Below, piece after piece: positions 1-9,563 of a stretch of 28,734 nucleotides of DNA. Below the pieces are notes generated by a model. It ran no database searches, was not told the DNA's origin, and saw only the letters and a program-made list of their open reading frames with translations. The DNA lies in assembly GCA_003476705.1 (NCBI GenBank), contig DMVM01000092.1, forward strand, positions 1 to 28,734, in the 5' to 3' direction. How positions within the stretch are numbered: the first letter of the stretch is position 1; each line of letters starts with the position of its first letter. This stretch comes from Coprothermobacter sp. (GTDB taxonomy: Bacteria; Coprothermobacterota; Coprothermobacteria; Coprothermobacterales; Coprothermobacteraceae). A program made the position numbers and the translations under genes.

Positions 1-2040
1 CCCACCCAGGGGCCCCAGGTGATCCAGGGACCGGGCGAGAACGCCGGGGTGGTAGATATCGGCGACGGGCAGGCCCTGGTCTTCAAGATCGAGAGCCACA
101 ACCACCCGTCGGCTATAGAACCTTACCAGGGAGCGGCTACCGGAGTGGGCGGGATCGTCCGCGACATATTTACCATGGGGGCCCGGCCTATCGCCAGCCT
201 GAACTCACTGCGCTTCGGTCCCCTCGACGATGCCCGGGTGCGGGAACTGTTGTCGGGGGTGGTGGCCGGGATCGGCGATTATGGCAATTGCTTGGGCATC
301 CCCACCGTGGGGGGCGAGGTATACTTCAATCCCTCTTACCAGGGCAATCCCCTGGTCAATGCCATGTGCGTGGGTTTGGTAAAAACCGATGAAATAGCCC
401 TGGCGGTGGCCAATGAAATCGGGGCGGCCATAATGATAGTAGGGGCCAAGACCGGCCGGGACGGGATCCATGGGGCCACCTTCGCCTCGGAGGAACTTTC
501 CGAGCAGTCCGCCTCCAAACGGCCCTCGGTCCAGGTGGGCGATCCTTTCATGGAGAAATTGCTCATTGAGGCATGTTTGGAAGCTTACGAGACAGGCTTT
601 GTGGTGGCTGTTCAGGATATGGGAGCCGCTGGCATAACCTCATCGGCTTCTGAGATGGCTGCTCGTGGGGGTGTGGGCATGGAGCTGGACTTAGACTGTG
701 TCCCACTTAGAGCTGAGGGCATGGCTGCCCATGAGATTCTCATCTCTGAATCTCAAGAACGCATGCTCCTGGTAGTGGAAAAAGGCAAGGAAGATCAAAT
801 AAATCAAATCATGGAAAAATGGGGACTACACGCTGCTGTTATGGGCCGTGTAACCGATGATGGGTGGCTACAAGTACGTTATCAGGGTGAAGTGGTGGCA
901 CAACTGCCAGCTCAACTACTTGCAGAGGGCGCTCCCCAGTATGTCCGCGAAGGGATACCTTCTGAACATCTAAAAGACATTCAGGACCTTGACATGGCAG
1001 CTTTACAGCCTCCAGCTGATCTGGCGTGCACGCTATTAGAACTTTTAAAATCACCCAACATCGCTTCCAAAGCATGGGTATTTGAGCAGTATGACCACAT
1101 GGTCAGGACAGACACCGCTATTAAACCGGGTATGGATGCTGCCGTGGTCCGCATAAAAGGTAAGCAGCAGGCATTGGCTTTTACCACCGACTGCAATAGC
1201 ACGTATTGTTATTTAGACCCCTATGAAGGAGCAAAGGCCGCCGTGGCTGAAGCGGCAAGGAACTTGAGCATGGTGGGAGCCCAGCCCATGGGCATAACCG
1301 ATTGCCTGAATTTTGGTAATCCTGAAGACCCTGCTGTTTACTGGCAGATGCAACGCTGCATTGAAGGCATTAGGGATGCCTGTCAAGTTTTGAATATACC
1401 GGTTATTAGTGGCAACGTAAGCTTGTACAACGAAACAGAGCTGGGGCCCATCTACCCGACACCTGTGATTGGCTGTGCAGGGCTGATTGATGATGTTTCT
1501 TGCTTGTGCACAATGGGTTTCAAAGATGATGGCGATTTGGTTCTCGTGCTGGGGGAAGACAAGGGTGAGCTTGGTGGTAGTGAATACCTGCAAATGCAAT
1601 ATGGTCTGGTAAGAGGAAAACCACCTGTTGTTGATTTGGAAAGGGAAAAAGCACTGCAAGAATTGATTCGCGAGCTCATCAGAGCGGGGCTACTCAAATC
1701 TGCCCACGATATCTCTGAAGGCGGCTTGGCCATCGCTTTGGCAGAATGTGCACTGTGCGGTGAAAGGGGCATTGAAGTAAACCTGTCTACGTTACAGCGG
1801 CCAGACGTCGCTCTTTTCTCAGAATCTCAAGGTAGGGCAGTGGTGTCAATAAGTAGCAACAATTTAGAGGCTGTGCTAACGGCTGCTGAGCAATATGGGG
1901 TGCCAGCGACAGTTTTAGGCACTGTAGGCGGGGAGAGTTTGCTCATAAGGGTGAATGGAGAAGAAGTCGCTGATGTGCCTCTAAGCCAATGTGCAGACCA
2001 TTATAGGTGGGGATTGGAATGGTCCATGAAGGGTCTTTGA
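1..2040 (+). CDS. purL: Phosphoribosylformylglycinamidine synthase subunit PurL, 5'-partial
   Basis: This is the large subunit of FGAM synthase, which converts FGAR, glutamine and ATP to FGAM in purine synthesis together with PurS and PurQ. The reading frame is open from base 1. By comparison with the ~740-residue Gram-positive small-type PurL, about 60-70 N-terminal residues lie outside the window. Visible family blocks include [102 protein letters not shown] and [11 protein letters not shown]. The stop TGA shares its A with the purF ATG. Base use is odd: bases 1-540 are about 64% GC with G/C-ending codons, while 541-1080 are about 50% and the remainder resembles the rest of the operon (see findings). 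Identity is certain; the integrity of the 5' part is not. Confidence 0.97.
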   Translation, partial: PTQGPQVIQGPGENAGVVDIGDGQALVFKIESHNHPSAIEPYQGAATGVGGIVRDIFTMGARPIASLNSLRFGPLDDARVRELLSGVVAGIGDYGNCLGIPTVGGEVYFNPSYQGNPLVNAMCVGLVKTDEIALAVANEIGAAIMIVGAKTGRDGIHGATFASEELSEQSASKRPSVQVGDPFMEKLLIEACLEAYETGFVVAVQDMGAAGITSSASEMAARGGVGMELDLDCVPLRAEGMAAHEILISESQERMLLVVEKGKEDQINQIMEKWGLHAAVMGRVTDDGWLQVRYQGEVVAQLPAQLLAEGAPQYVREGIPSEHLKDIQDLDMAALQPPADLACTLLELLKSPNIASKAWVFEQYDHMVRTDTAIKPGMDAAVVRIKGKQQALAFTTDCNSTYCYLDPYEGAKAAVAEAARNLSMVGAQPMGITDCLNFGNPEDPAVYWQMQRCIEGIRDACQVLNIPVISGNVSLYNETELGPIYPTPVIGCAGLIDDVSCLCTMGFKDDGDLVLVLGEDKGELGGSEYLQMQYGLVRGKPPVVDLEREKALQELIRELIRAGLLKSAHDISEGGLAIALAECALCGERGIEVNLSTLQRPDVALFSESQGRAVVSISSNNLEAVLTAAEQYGVPATVLGTVGGESLLIRVNGEEVADVPLSQCADHYRWGLEWSMKGL

Positions 2041-3431
2041 TGAAAGAGAACTGCGGCGTTTTCGGGGTGGTATTGGATAACCCTGAGGCTTCCGTCTACA
2101 TCTACTACGGGCTGCAAGCATTACAGCATCGCGGCGAAGAAAGCGCTGGCATTGCCGTTTATGACGGCAGCGAAGCTCACGTGCAGAAGGGCATGGGCCT
2201 GGTCAGTGAAGTTTTTGACAGAACCAAGGTAAAGTCACTCAAGGGTAGTGTGGGTATTGGGCATGTGCGTTATTCCACTACGGGAGCGCCCAGTTTGTTT
2301 AATGCTCAACCGCTGGTGGCTCATTTGCGTGGTCACTCCATTGCGGTGGCACATAATGGGAACCTCATAAATGCCGAACAGCTCAGAGATTCTCTGGAAA
2401 AGGAAGGCAGAATCTTCCAGACTACTTCCGACACCGAAATCATCATGCACCTCATTGCAAAGAATCTCCACAAAGGGTTTGAAAATGCCCTTCTTGAGGT
2501 AATGAAGCTCATAAAGGGTTCCTATGCGCTGCTGGTGCTCTTTGACAACACGCTTGCTGGAGTCAGAGACCCCAATGGTATAAGGCCACTTTGTTTGGGC
2601 AGGAGTGAAGTGGGTTATGTTCTTTCATCTGAATCTTGTGCTTTGGACGTAGTCAACACTCAGCTTATCAGGGACATTGAGCCGGGTGAAATTATCCTCA
2701 TCGATGAAGTAGACAAGACTCAAGTGAGGTCACTTAAGGCTGAGCCTGATGTTCTGAGTCCCATGCACTGCGTCTTTGAGTACATTTACTTTGCCCGTCC
2801 CGATAGCGTGATTGACGGCGTTAGTGTGTACCTTACCCGCATGGAGATGGGCAGGCAACTTGCAAGAGAAGCACCCGTGGATGCTCACTGGATAGTGCCC
2901 GTACCGGACTCAGGAAATTCCGCCGCGCGTGGGTACGCAGCCGAGTCCGGTATACCCAGCGTGGATGGACTCATTAAAAACAAATACGTAGGGCGCACAT
3001 TCATAGCGCCTGAACAGAGCATGAGAGAAGCCAACCTCAGGGTTAAGCTCAACGTGCTTAAGGAACTTGTAAAGGGCAAGAGTATCGTATTGGTGGATGA
3101 TTCCATTGTCAGGGGTACTACCATGAAGCGCCTGGTCAGGTTACTCAAGGAAGCCGGTGCAAAGGAAGTGCACCTGCGGATTAGTTCTCCACCAATCGTC
3201 ATGCCATGCTACTTTGGCATTGACATGCCTACGCGCAAACAGCTTATTTCCGCTCAGATGCCACCAGAAGAAGTCAGAAAGCTTGTTGATGCCGACAGTT
3301 TGCACTTTCTAAGTCTGGAAGGTTTAATAAAGAGCGTTGGCATGTCCAGTCTGTGCACGGGTTGTTTGAATGGCAGCTACCCCATGGACGTCCCCAAAGA
3401 GGGCAATAAGTACCTCTTTGAGAAAAAGTGA
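2040..3431 (+). CDS. purF: Amidophosphoribosyltransferase PurF
   Basis: PurF makes 5-phosphoribosylamine from PRPP and glutamine, the committed step of purine synthesis. The chosen ATG at 2040 overlaps the purL stop and gives MKEN-Cys-GVFG. The four residues before Cys5 look like the cleaved propeptide of the B. subtilis-type enzyme, leaving an N-terminal nucleophile Cys. The glutaminase domain fills the first ~230 residues (HRGEESAG, GHVRYST, AHNGNL). The phosphoribosyltransferase domain carries the PRPP loop VLVDDSIVRGTT. Cysteines in MHCVFEY, MPCYFG and a C-terminal SLCTGC match the [4Fe-4S] ligand set of the B. subtilis-type enzyme, which fits an anaerobe. A longer in-frame start at 2007 exists but would overlap purL by over 30 bases and bury the catalytic Cys. 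The 463-aa length is normal. Confidence 0.97.
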   Translation: MKENCGVFGVVLDNPEASVYIYYGLQALQHRGEESAGIAVYDGSEAHVQKGMGLVSEVFDRTKVKSLKGSVGIGHVRYSTTGAPSLFNAQPLVAHLRGHSIAVAHNGNLINAEQLRDSLEKEGRIFQTTSDTEIIMHLIAKNLHKGFENALLEVMKLIKGSYALLVLFDNTLAGVRDPNGIRPLCLGRSEVGYVLSSESCALDVVNTQLIRDIEPGEIILIDEVDKTQVRSLKAEPDVLSPMHCVFEYIYFARPDSVIDGVSVYLTRMEMGRQLAREAPVDAHWIVPVPDSGNSAARGYAAESGIPSVDGLIKNKYVGRTFIAPEQSMREANLRVKLNVLKELVKGKSIVLVDDSIVRGTTMKRLVRLLKEAGAKEVHLRISSPPIVMPCYFGIDMPTRKQLISAQMPPEEVRKLVDADSLHFLSLEGLIKSVGMSSLCTGCLNGSYPMDVPKEGNKYLFEKK

Positions 3432-3444
3432 GGGTGAATAAGTG

Positions 3445-4461
3445 ATGAAATACGAAGATGCAGGCGTAAACATTTCGAAGGCGGATGCCTTTGTTGAGAA
3501 GATAAAATTACTGGCACAGGGTACGCTAAACGATTTTGTTTTGGAAGGCATTGGCCCCTTTGCTTCTTTGGTGGAGCTGAAAGGCTACAAGAATCCTGTT
3601 TTGGTTTCTGGCACTGATGGGGTGGGTACCAAGTTAAAAATCGCTTTCATGATGAACAAGCACGACACAGTGGGCATCGATTTGGTGGCCATGTGCGTAA
3701 ACGATGTTGTTACTACTGGAGCAAAACCTTTATTCTTCTTAGATTACTTTGCCTGCGGCAAGTTGGATGAAACCATAGGGGTGAATGTCATAAAAGGCAT
3801 CGCTCAGGGCTGCACCATGGCTAAGTGCGCTTTAGTTGGTGGTGAAACAGCTGAGATGCCGTCCTTTTACCCAGAGGGTGAGTACGACTTGGCAGGCTTT
3901 TGCGTAGGGGTTGCAGAGAAAGAAGAGCTTATTAATCCTGAGATGGTTTCTGTGGGAGATGCCGTTATTGGTTTGGCTTCTTCTGGGCTTCACAGCAACG
4001 GATATTCCCTTGTAAGAAAAATACTCTTTGAACAGCATCATTACAATGTTAGCGATGACCTGCCGGAGCTTGGTAAAACCTTGGGAGAGGAGCTTCTAAC
4101 ACCCACGCTCATCTATGTCCGCGCATTCGAGCAGCTTGAGGGTTTGCCCATAAAGGCTGCTGCTCACATAACCGGTGGAGGACTTCTTGAGAATCTGCCT
4201 CGAGTTCTGCCAGAGGGCGCCGCTGTGAAACTTTACAAAGACAGTTGGACGGTGCCGCCCATTTTCACCTTGCTTCAAAAATTGGGAGAGGTGGAAGTGG
4301 TGGAAATGTACCGAACGTTCAACATGGGGATAGGCATGGTACTCATCATTCCTCAGCAGCATGCCTCAGAGGCTATAAACAGGATAAACGCTGCCGCAGA
4401 TTACAAAGCACAAATTATTGGCAAAGTGGTTCCTGGAAACCGCCAGGTGATTTTGCCGTGA
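3445..4461 (+). CDS. purM: Phosphoribosylformylglycinamidine cyclo-ligase PurM
   Basis: PurM (AIR synthetase) closes the imidazole ring, converting FGAM plus ATP to AIR. Family blocks are visible in order: YEDAGVNI near the N-terminus, VSGTDGVGTKLK, VGIDLVAMCVNDV, GAKPLFFLDY, ALVGGETAEMP, SGLHSNGYSLVR, AHITGGGLLENLPR and FNMGIGM. Either GTG 3442 or ATG 3445 is possible. The site GAGGGTG at about 3430-3436 is better spaced for 3445. The gene starts 13 bases after purF, and its TGA stop overlaps the purN GTG start, implying coupled translation. Length (338 aa) is normal. Codon use matches the downstream genes and the 3' part of purL. Confidence 0.97.
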   Translation: MKYEDAGVNISKADAFVEKIKLLAQGTLNDFVLEGIGPFASLVELKGYKNPVLVSGTDGVGTKLKIAFMMNKHDTVGIDLVAMCVNDVVTTGAKPLFFLDYFACGKLDETIGVNVIKGIAQGCTMAKCALVGGETAEMPSFYPEGEYDLAGFCVGVAEKEELINPEMVSVGDAVIGLASSGLHSNGYSLVRKILFEQHHYNVSDDLPELGKTLGEELLTPTLIYVRAFEQLEGLPIKAAAHITGGGLLENLPRVLPEGAAVKLYKDSWTVPPIFTLLQKLGEVEVVEMYRTFNMGIGMVLIIPQQHASEAINRINAAADYKAQIIGKVVPGNRQVILP

Positions 4462-5105
4462 ACATTGTTGTACTGGTTTCTGGTAGGGGTACTGACCTTC
4501 AGTCCATTATTGACGCTGTCGACGAAGGCTGGCTTCAAGTAAACATAAAGGCTGTTATCAGCGATAAGGAAGATGCTTACGCCTTGGAGCGAGCAAAACA
4601 GCACGGCATTCCAACCTATGTACTTTCTAAAAAGGATCTGAAATCTCAGTTTCAAGATGCTTTGCTCGACCTTCTGACCATGCTAAACCCAGATCTGGTA
4701 GTGCTTGCAGGCTTCTTGACCATATTAAGCCCCAAAGTAGTAGAACATTTTCCACAAAAGATTATCAACATACATCCGGCACTCTTACCATCTTTTTGTG
4801 GTAAGGGGTTCTACGGCATGAAGGTACACGAAGCCGTTTACGAAAGTGGAGTGAAGTACACCGGCTGCACGGTGCACTTTGTTGATGCTGGCGTGGATGC
4901 AGGCCCCATCATTCTACAGGAAGTAGTCAAAATAGAAGACGACGATACGCCTGACACCATTGCCGAGAAGGTTCTGCAGTTGGAACACAGGGTCTTGCCT
5001 ACTGCCATAAAGCTCATTTCTGAAGGCAGAGTAGTGATGAATGGCAGGCGAGTTCGCATACTACCGGCGTCAAGTGGAGACTCGGAAGGAAGAAACGAGG
5101 TGTGA
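4458..5105 (+). CDS. purN: Phosphoribosylglycinamide formyltransferase PurN
   Basis: PurN transfers a formyl group from 10-formyl-THF to GAR to form FGAR. The GTG at 4458 is chosen because it overlaps the purM stop (GTGA) and places the phosphate-binding loop at the usual position near the N-terminus ([15 protein letters not shown]). Catalytic-site blocks are seen in [10 protein letters not shown] and in [17 protein letters not shown], supplying the Asn, His and Asp of the family. The frame is open further upstream inside purM, but that stretch has no PurN similarity. The 215-aa length is typical. Its TGA stop overlaps the purH GTG start by four bases, so purM, purN and purH form one overlapping run. 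Confidence 0.96.
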   Translation: MNIVVLVSGRGTDLQSIIDAVDEGWLQVNIKAVISDKEDAYALERAKQHGIPTYVLSKKDLKSQFQDALLDLLTMLNPDLVVLAGFLTILSPKVVEHFPQKIINIHPALLPSFCGKGFYGMKVHEAVYESGVKYTGCTVHFVDAGVDAGPIILQEVVKIEDDDTPDTIAEKVLQLEHRVLPTAIKLISEGRVVMNGRRVRILPASSGDSEGRNEV

Positions 5106-6643
5106 CAGTGGTGCAAAAAAGAAAAGCACTCATAAGTGTGTCAAGAAAAGAAGGTGTGGTGGAACTTGCCAAAGAGCTGAAACAGCTTGGTTTTGAGATT
5201 ATCTCCACTGGTGGTACCTACAACCTTCTAAAGGAAAGCGGCGTTGACGCCGTGCAGGTTTCTGATATTACCGGTTTTCCAGAGATCCTCGATGGCAGGG
5301 TAAAAACCCTTCATCCATTTGTTCATGCAGGCATTTTAGCAAATAGGAGTAACCCAGAACACATGGCTCAGCTTGTTCTCTTCGGTATTGAACCCATCGA
5401 TCTAGTGGTAGTCAACCTTTACCCTTTTAAGGAGACCGTGCTTGATGAAAACGCTACAATGGGAGATGCCATCGAGAACATTGACATTGGAGGCCCCACC
5501 CTTATAAGAGCAGCCGCAAAGAACTGGGAAAGTGTTACCGTTTTGGTGGATCCACAAGACTACCAGCAAGTCATAGATGAACTAACGGATAGCGGTTCTA
5601 CCAGCCTTAAAACGCGTTTCTATTTAGCTGCAAAGGCTTTTCGTCACACTGCTTTTTACGATGCTGTTATTAGTAGTTACTTTGGTAAAGGAACAAGGGT
5701 TTTGTTCCCTGAGGAAATTGTTTTGCCCTTTGAAAAAGTACAAGAACTCCGCTATGGAGAAAACCCTCATCAAAGAGGGGCTTTCTACAAAGATCCTCTG
5801 TCAAAGAAGGGCTTAGCCAACTACGTCCAAATACATGGTAAAGAACTTTCCTTTAACAACCTACATGATGTGAATGCTGTTTTAGAAACACTGCAGGATT
5901 TTTATGGCGTGTCCTGCGCGGTAGCAGTGAAACATGCCAATCCGTGTGGAGTGGGAGTAGGAGAGAACTTACTGCAGGCTTACCAGAAAGCTTACGAAGG
6001 TGACCCCGTGTCCATTTATGGTGGCATAGTTGGAGTCAATGACACCTTGGACGAAGCTACAGCTTTGGAAATGTCCAAGCAGTTCTTGGAAGTCATTGTG
6101 GCTCCTGACTTCAGCCCCGAGGCACTTAGGGTACTTGAAAAAAAGAAAAACCTGCGCCTGCTAAAAGTGAACCTGTCTACTTGCAGTGGTTTTGACATAA
6201 AGCGTGTGGAGGGCGGGGTTCTATTGCAGGAAAAGGACCTAGAAGATTTTGATGAGACAGAACTGACCGTGGTGACCCATAATGCACCCACCCCTGAGGA
6301 GATGGCAGATTTACGCTTTGCTTGGAAGGTGGTGAAGCACTTGAGTTCTAATGCTATCGCACTGGCGAAAAATGGTGGAACGGTTGGCATGGGTGCTGGG
6401 CAGGTTAATCGTGTAGGTGCTGTGCAGATAGCCATTAAACAAGCCGGGGACAAGGCTCGTGGCAGTGTTTTGGCTTCTGATGGTTTCTTCCCATTTAGCG
6501 ATTCAGTGGAGGTAGCTGCCAAAGCAGGCATAACTGCCATTATTCAACCAGGCGGCTCTAAGCGCGATCAAGAGTGCATCGACGCTGCTAACAGTTACAA
6601 CATAGCCATGGTTTTTACCCACTTCAGGCATTTTAGGCACTAA
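5102..6643 (+). CDS. purH: Bifunctional AICAR transformylase / IMP cyclohydrolase PurH
   Basis: PurH performs the last two steps to IMP. The N-terminal MGS-like cyclohydrolase domain (about residues 1-140) shows [34 protein letters not shown] and NLYPF. The C-terminal formyltransferase domain shows [30 protein letters not shown] and [13 protein letters not shown]. The usual C-terminal RHFRH is present and preceded by THF, giving a short HFRHFRH repeat. The GTG at 5102 overlaps the purN stop, and GAAGGAAGA lies a suitable distance upstream; GTG 5108 or 5111 are alternatives. The 513-aa length is normal for the family. Confidence 0.97.
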   Translation: MTVVQKRKALISVSRKEGVVELAKELKQLGFEIISTGGTYNLLKESGVDAVQVSDITGFPEILDGRVKTLHPFVHAGILANRSNPEHMAQLVLFGIEPIDLVVVNLYPFKETVLDENATMGDAIENIDIGGPTLIRAAAKNWESVTVLVDPQDYQQVIDELTDSGSTSLKTRFYLAAKAFRHTAFYDAVISSYFGKGTRVLFPEEIVLPFEKVQELRYGENPHQRGAFYKDPLSKKGLANYVQIHGKELSFNNLHDVNAVLETLQDFYGVSCAVAVKHANPCGVGVGENLLQAYQKAYEGDPVSIYGGIVGVNDTLDEATALEMSKQFLEVIVAPDFSPEALRVLEKKKNLRLLKVNLSTCSGFDIKRVEGGVLLQEKDLEDFDETELTVVTHNAPTPEEMADLRFAWKVVKHLSSNAIALAKNGGTVGMGAGQVNRVGAVQIAIKQAGDKARGSVLASDGFFPFSDSVEVAAKAGITAIIQPGGSKRDQECIDAANSYNIAMVFTHFRHFRH

Positions 6644-6674
6644 CGCATAGGAAGAGAAGGGAAGTGCACCGCAC

Positions 6675-7934
6675 ATGAATGTACTGGTAATAGGTAGTGG
6701 TGGACGCGAACATGCCCTAATTTACAAGTTGAAGCAAAGTCAACTGGTTCAGAAGATTTACTGTGCCCCTGGGAATGCTGGTATTGCCCAGATGGCGGAG
6801 TTGATAAACCTTGCACCCACGGAAGTGGAAAAGCTTAGATCCGTTGCTTTGGAAAAGAGCATTGATTTGACCGTTGTAGGTCCAGAAGTACCACTCATGG
6901 AAGGCATCGTTGATGCTTTTGCAGAGGTGGGCTCAACCATTTTTGGACCATCAAAAGGAGCTGCCCTACTGGAAGGCAGCAAAGTTTTTGCTAAGAACCT
7001 TATGAAACGCTGCCATGTGCCCACCGCTGAGTTTGAAGTGTTCTCACAATTGGAAGATGCCATTGCTTACGTAAAAAGATGCCAACGTCCTTTAGTGGTA
7101 AAAGCCGACGGTCTGGCTCAGGGGAAGGGTGTCGTGATTGCCCATAGCAGTGAAGAAGCTGCGGAGGCGCTCGAGTCTCTCATGGAGGAAAAGGTTTTTG
7201 GCAGCGCTGGTGAAAAGGTGGTTGTAGAAGAATTGCTACAGGGTGTGGAGGCATCCGTATTTGCTCTGTGTCATGGTACTGATGCCGTCATCTTGGGCAG
7301 CGCTATGGACTACAAACGTGCCTTTGACGGCGATCAGGGGCCAAATACGGGCGGTATGGGCAGTATTAGTCCTCATCCTCTGGTTAACTATGAAATGCAG
7401 CAGGGCATCTTGGAAACCATCATAAAACCAGTTTTGCGCGGGCTTATGGAGGAAGGCATTTCCTATTCGGGAGTGCTTTATGCCGGTCTCATGCTTACTG
7501 AAGATGGACCGAAGGTTCTGGAATTCAACGTGCGCTTTGGAGACCCCGAAACCCAAGCCATGATGCCACTTTTGGACGGTGACCTTGCTCAGCTTCTGAT
7601 TGCCACATACACTGGAAACCTGCATAATGTCCAATTGCAGTGGAAAAATGCCAAGAGTGTCTGCGTAGTGGCTGCCTCAAAAGGTTATCCGGGGCATTAT
7701 AAAATCGGTTTTCCCATAAACGGTCTAGACAATATTGAAGATGCTTTGGTCTTTCATGCTGGAACAAAATTCGATCAAGAAGGCAACGTGGTAACCTCAG
7801 GGGGCCGCGTACTGAGCGTGGTTGCTACGGGCAAAAGCTACGAAGAAGCACGGAAAAAAGCTTACAAGGAAATGGAAAAAATCTCGTTCCCCGGTATGTT
7901 TTACAGAAAAGACATCGCTTTCGGCTTCGATTAA
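6675..7934 (+). CDS. purD: Phosphoribosylamine-glycine ligase PurD
   Basis: PurD (GAR synthetase) ligates glycine to phosphoribosylamine using ATP. It is an ATP-grasp enzyme of 419 aa. N-terminal VLVIGSGGREHAL, the VGPEVPLMEGIVDAF block, the ATP-grasp segment VVKADGLAQGKGVVIA, PNTGGMGSISPHP and EFNVRFGDPETQ are all visible. The start ATG at 6675 has AGAAGGGA upstream. A 31-base gap separates it from purH. It is the last purine gene here; the 108 bases after it show no convincing terminator. The unrelated restriction locus follows on the same strand, so some read-through is possible. Confidence 0.97.
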   Translation: MNVLVIGSGGREHALIYKLKQSQLVQKIYCAPGNAGIAQMAELINLAPTEVEKLRSVALEKSIDLTVVGPEVPLMEGIVDAFAEVGSTIFGPSKGAALLEGSKVFAKNLMKRCHVPTAEFEVFSQLEDAIAYVKRCQRPLVVKADGLAQGKGVVIAHSSEEAAEALESLMEEKVFGSAGEKVVVEELLQGVEASVFALCHGTDAVILGSAMDYKRAFDGDQGPNTGGMGSISPHPLVNYEMQQGILETIIKPVLRGLMEEGISYSGVLYAGLMLTEDGPKVLEFNVRFGDPETQAMMPLLDGDLAQLLIATYTGNLHNVQLQWKNAKSVCVVAASKGYPGHYKIGFPINGLDNIEDALVFHAGTKFDQEGNVVTSGGRVLSVVATGKSYEEARKKAYKEMEKISFPGMFYRKDIAFGFD

Positions 7935-8042
7935 AAGAAGTATTTGTGCCCATTTCTACGTTGTTGTATTAATATGTTCATCAAGGAATGGTAAGTCACA
8001 CATGGTTTATCTTTGTTTGAAGAAAAAAGGGGTGCCAACGGC

Positions 8043-9563
8043 ATGCTTGATGTAAAAACCTTGGAATCGTGGCTGTGGGAAGCCGCATGTAAGATCAGAG
8101 GAGAAATTGATGCTCCAAAATACAAGGACTACATACTTCCTCTCATCTTTCTTAAAAGAATTTCAGACGTGTTTGAAGATGAGGTTGCAGCTTTTGGTGA
8201 GAAAGTCGGCAGTTATGAAACTGCACAGATGTGGGTTGAGTGGGATCATAACGTTGTCCGATTCTACATACCGCCAGAGGCGCGATGGGAAAACATTATT
8301 AAGCAAAGCCAAAACCTTGGTGAGTACTTTACTGATGCAGTAAGAGCCGTGGCTCGAGAAAACCCAAAACTGCAAGGAGTCATTGACATTGTTGACTTTA
8401 ATGCCACCACCGCAGGCCAGCGTGTTATTAGCGAAGAGCGTCTAAAGATGCTTGTGGACACTATTAGCAAGCACCGACTCGGGCTCAAGGATGTAGAGCC
8501 AGACATTTTAGGCAGAGCCTATGAGTACCTGCTCAGGAAGTTCGCTGAGGGAAGTGGACAAAGTGCCGGTGAGTTCTATACACCCAGTGAAGTGGCTGTT
8601 CTGATGGCACATATTGTGGATCCTCAGCCCGGCGAAGAAATTTATGACCCATGCGTAGGTTCAGGTGGATTGCTCATAAAGTGCCACTTGCTCTTTAGGG
8701 AACGCTACGATGATGACCCACAGGTACGGCCGCTCAAGTTCTTTGGTCAGGAAATCCTTGCCAGCACCTATGCCATGGCTAACATGAACGTGTTCATACA
8801 CAATATGGAAGCAGAAATTGCCTTAGGTGACACCATGAATCTGCCGAAGTTTTTGGACGAACGCGGAGGACTTAGGAAATTTGACATTGTTGTTTCTAAT
8901 CCCATGTGGAACCAGAATTTTGCGCAAAGCACATATGAGAATGACACCTTTGGTAGGTTTACTTTCGGCTTTCCTCCGTCTAGCTCGGCTGATTGGGGCT
9001 GGGTTCAGCACATGTATGCTTCACTTAGGGAGAACGGTAGAATGGCAGTGGTTCTCGATACAGGCTCAGTTTCTCGCGGTTCCGGCAGCACTGGTTCTAA
9101 CCGTGAGCGTGATATAAGAAAACACTTTGTTGAAAAAGACCTCGTGGAGTCTGTCATCCTTCTACCAGAGAATCTGTTTTACAACACCACCGCGCCAGGT
9201 ATCATTTTGGTCATAAACAAGAACAAAGCACAGGAACGTAAGTCGCAGGTGCTTCTAATAAACGCATCAAGGCTTTTCGAAAAAGGTAGACCCAAAAACT
9301 TTCTTCCCGATTCCACCATTGAGCTTGTTTCTGGCATTTACCACGATTGGAAAGAAGAAGAGGGCATAAGTAAGATTGTTTCACCGGAAGACGTTGCCAA
9401 GAACGACTACAACCTAAGCCCGTCGCGCTACGTGGCGCAGAACAATAACGATGAAGTTCTTCCACTGGATGAAGCAGTTCTGGAGCTTAGAGAAGCTGAA
9501 GAGGAACGTCAGGAAGCTGACCAAAAACTTCAGGCCATTCTTGAGGAACTGTTGGGCTCATGA
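8043..9563 (+). CDS. hsdM: Type I restriction-modification N6-adenine methyltransferase subunit HsdM
   Basis: HsdM is the methylase subunit of a type I R-M enzyme (M2S modifies, R2M2S restricts). The N-terminal helical domain begins LESWLWEAACKIRGEIDAPK and continues YILPLIFLKRISD, as in the HsdM_N family. SAM-binding motif I is DPCVGSGG at about residues 202-209. Motif IV, normally NPPF/Y, reads NPMW at about residue 286. The chosen ATG at 8043 has AAGGGGTG upstream; a TTG at 8013 would add ten residues. The C-terminus is Glu-rich (EEERQEADQKLQAILEELL), probably helical and contacting HsdS. Its stop overlaps the next gene's start (ATGA). The 506-aa length is normal. Confidence 0.94.
   Translation: MLDVKTLESWLWEAACKIRGEIDAPKYKDYILPLIFLKRISDVFEDEVAAFGEKVGSYETAQMWVEWDHNVVRFYIPPEARWENIIKQSQNLGEYFTDAVRAVARENPKLQGVIDIVDFNATTAGQRVISEERLKMLVDTISKHRLGLKDVEPDILGRAYEYLLRKFAEGSGQSAGEFYTPSEVAVLMAHIVDPQPGEEIYDPCVGSGGLLIKCHLLFRERYDDDPQVRPLKFFGQEILASTYAMANMNVFIHNMEAEIALGDTMNLPKFLDERGGLRKFDIVVSNPMWNQNFAQSTYENDTFGRFTFGFPPSSSADWGWVQHMYASLRENGRMAVVLDTGSVSRGSGSTGSNRERDIRKHFVEKDLVESVILLPENLFYNTTAPGIILVINKNKAQERKSQVLLINASRLFEKGRPKNFLPDSTIELVSGIYHDWKEEEGISKIVSPEDVAKNDYNLSPSRYVAQNNNDEVLPLDEAVLELREAEEERQEADQKLQAILEELLGS

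Noticed and set aside
1213..1772. Long minus-strand open frames opposite purL and other purine genes
   Set aside because: They lack family motifs and ribosome sites, and they lie opposite conserved genes; they are shadows of codon bias.
6016..6540. 174-codon minus-strand frame opposite purH
   Set aside because: Ser/Thr/Pro-rich nonsense composition typical of antisense to a coding strand, with no motif.
7944..7972. Promoter for hsdM (TTGTGC-17-TATTAA)
   Set aside because: Only 3/6 and 4/6 matches; not distinguishable from chance.
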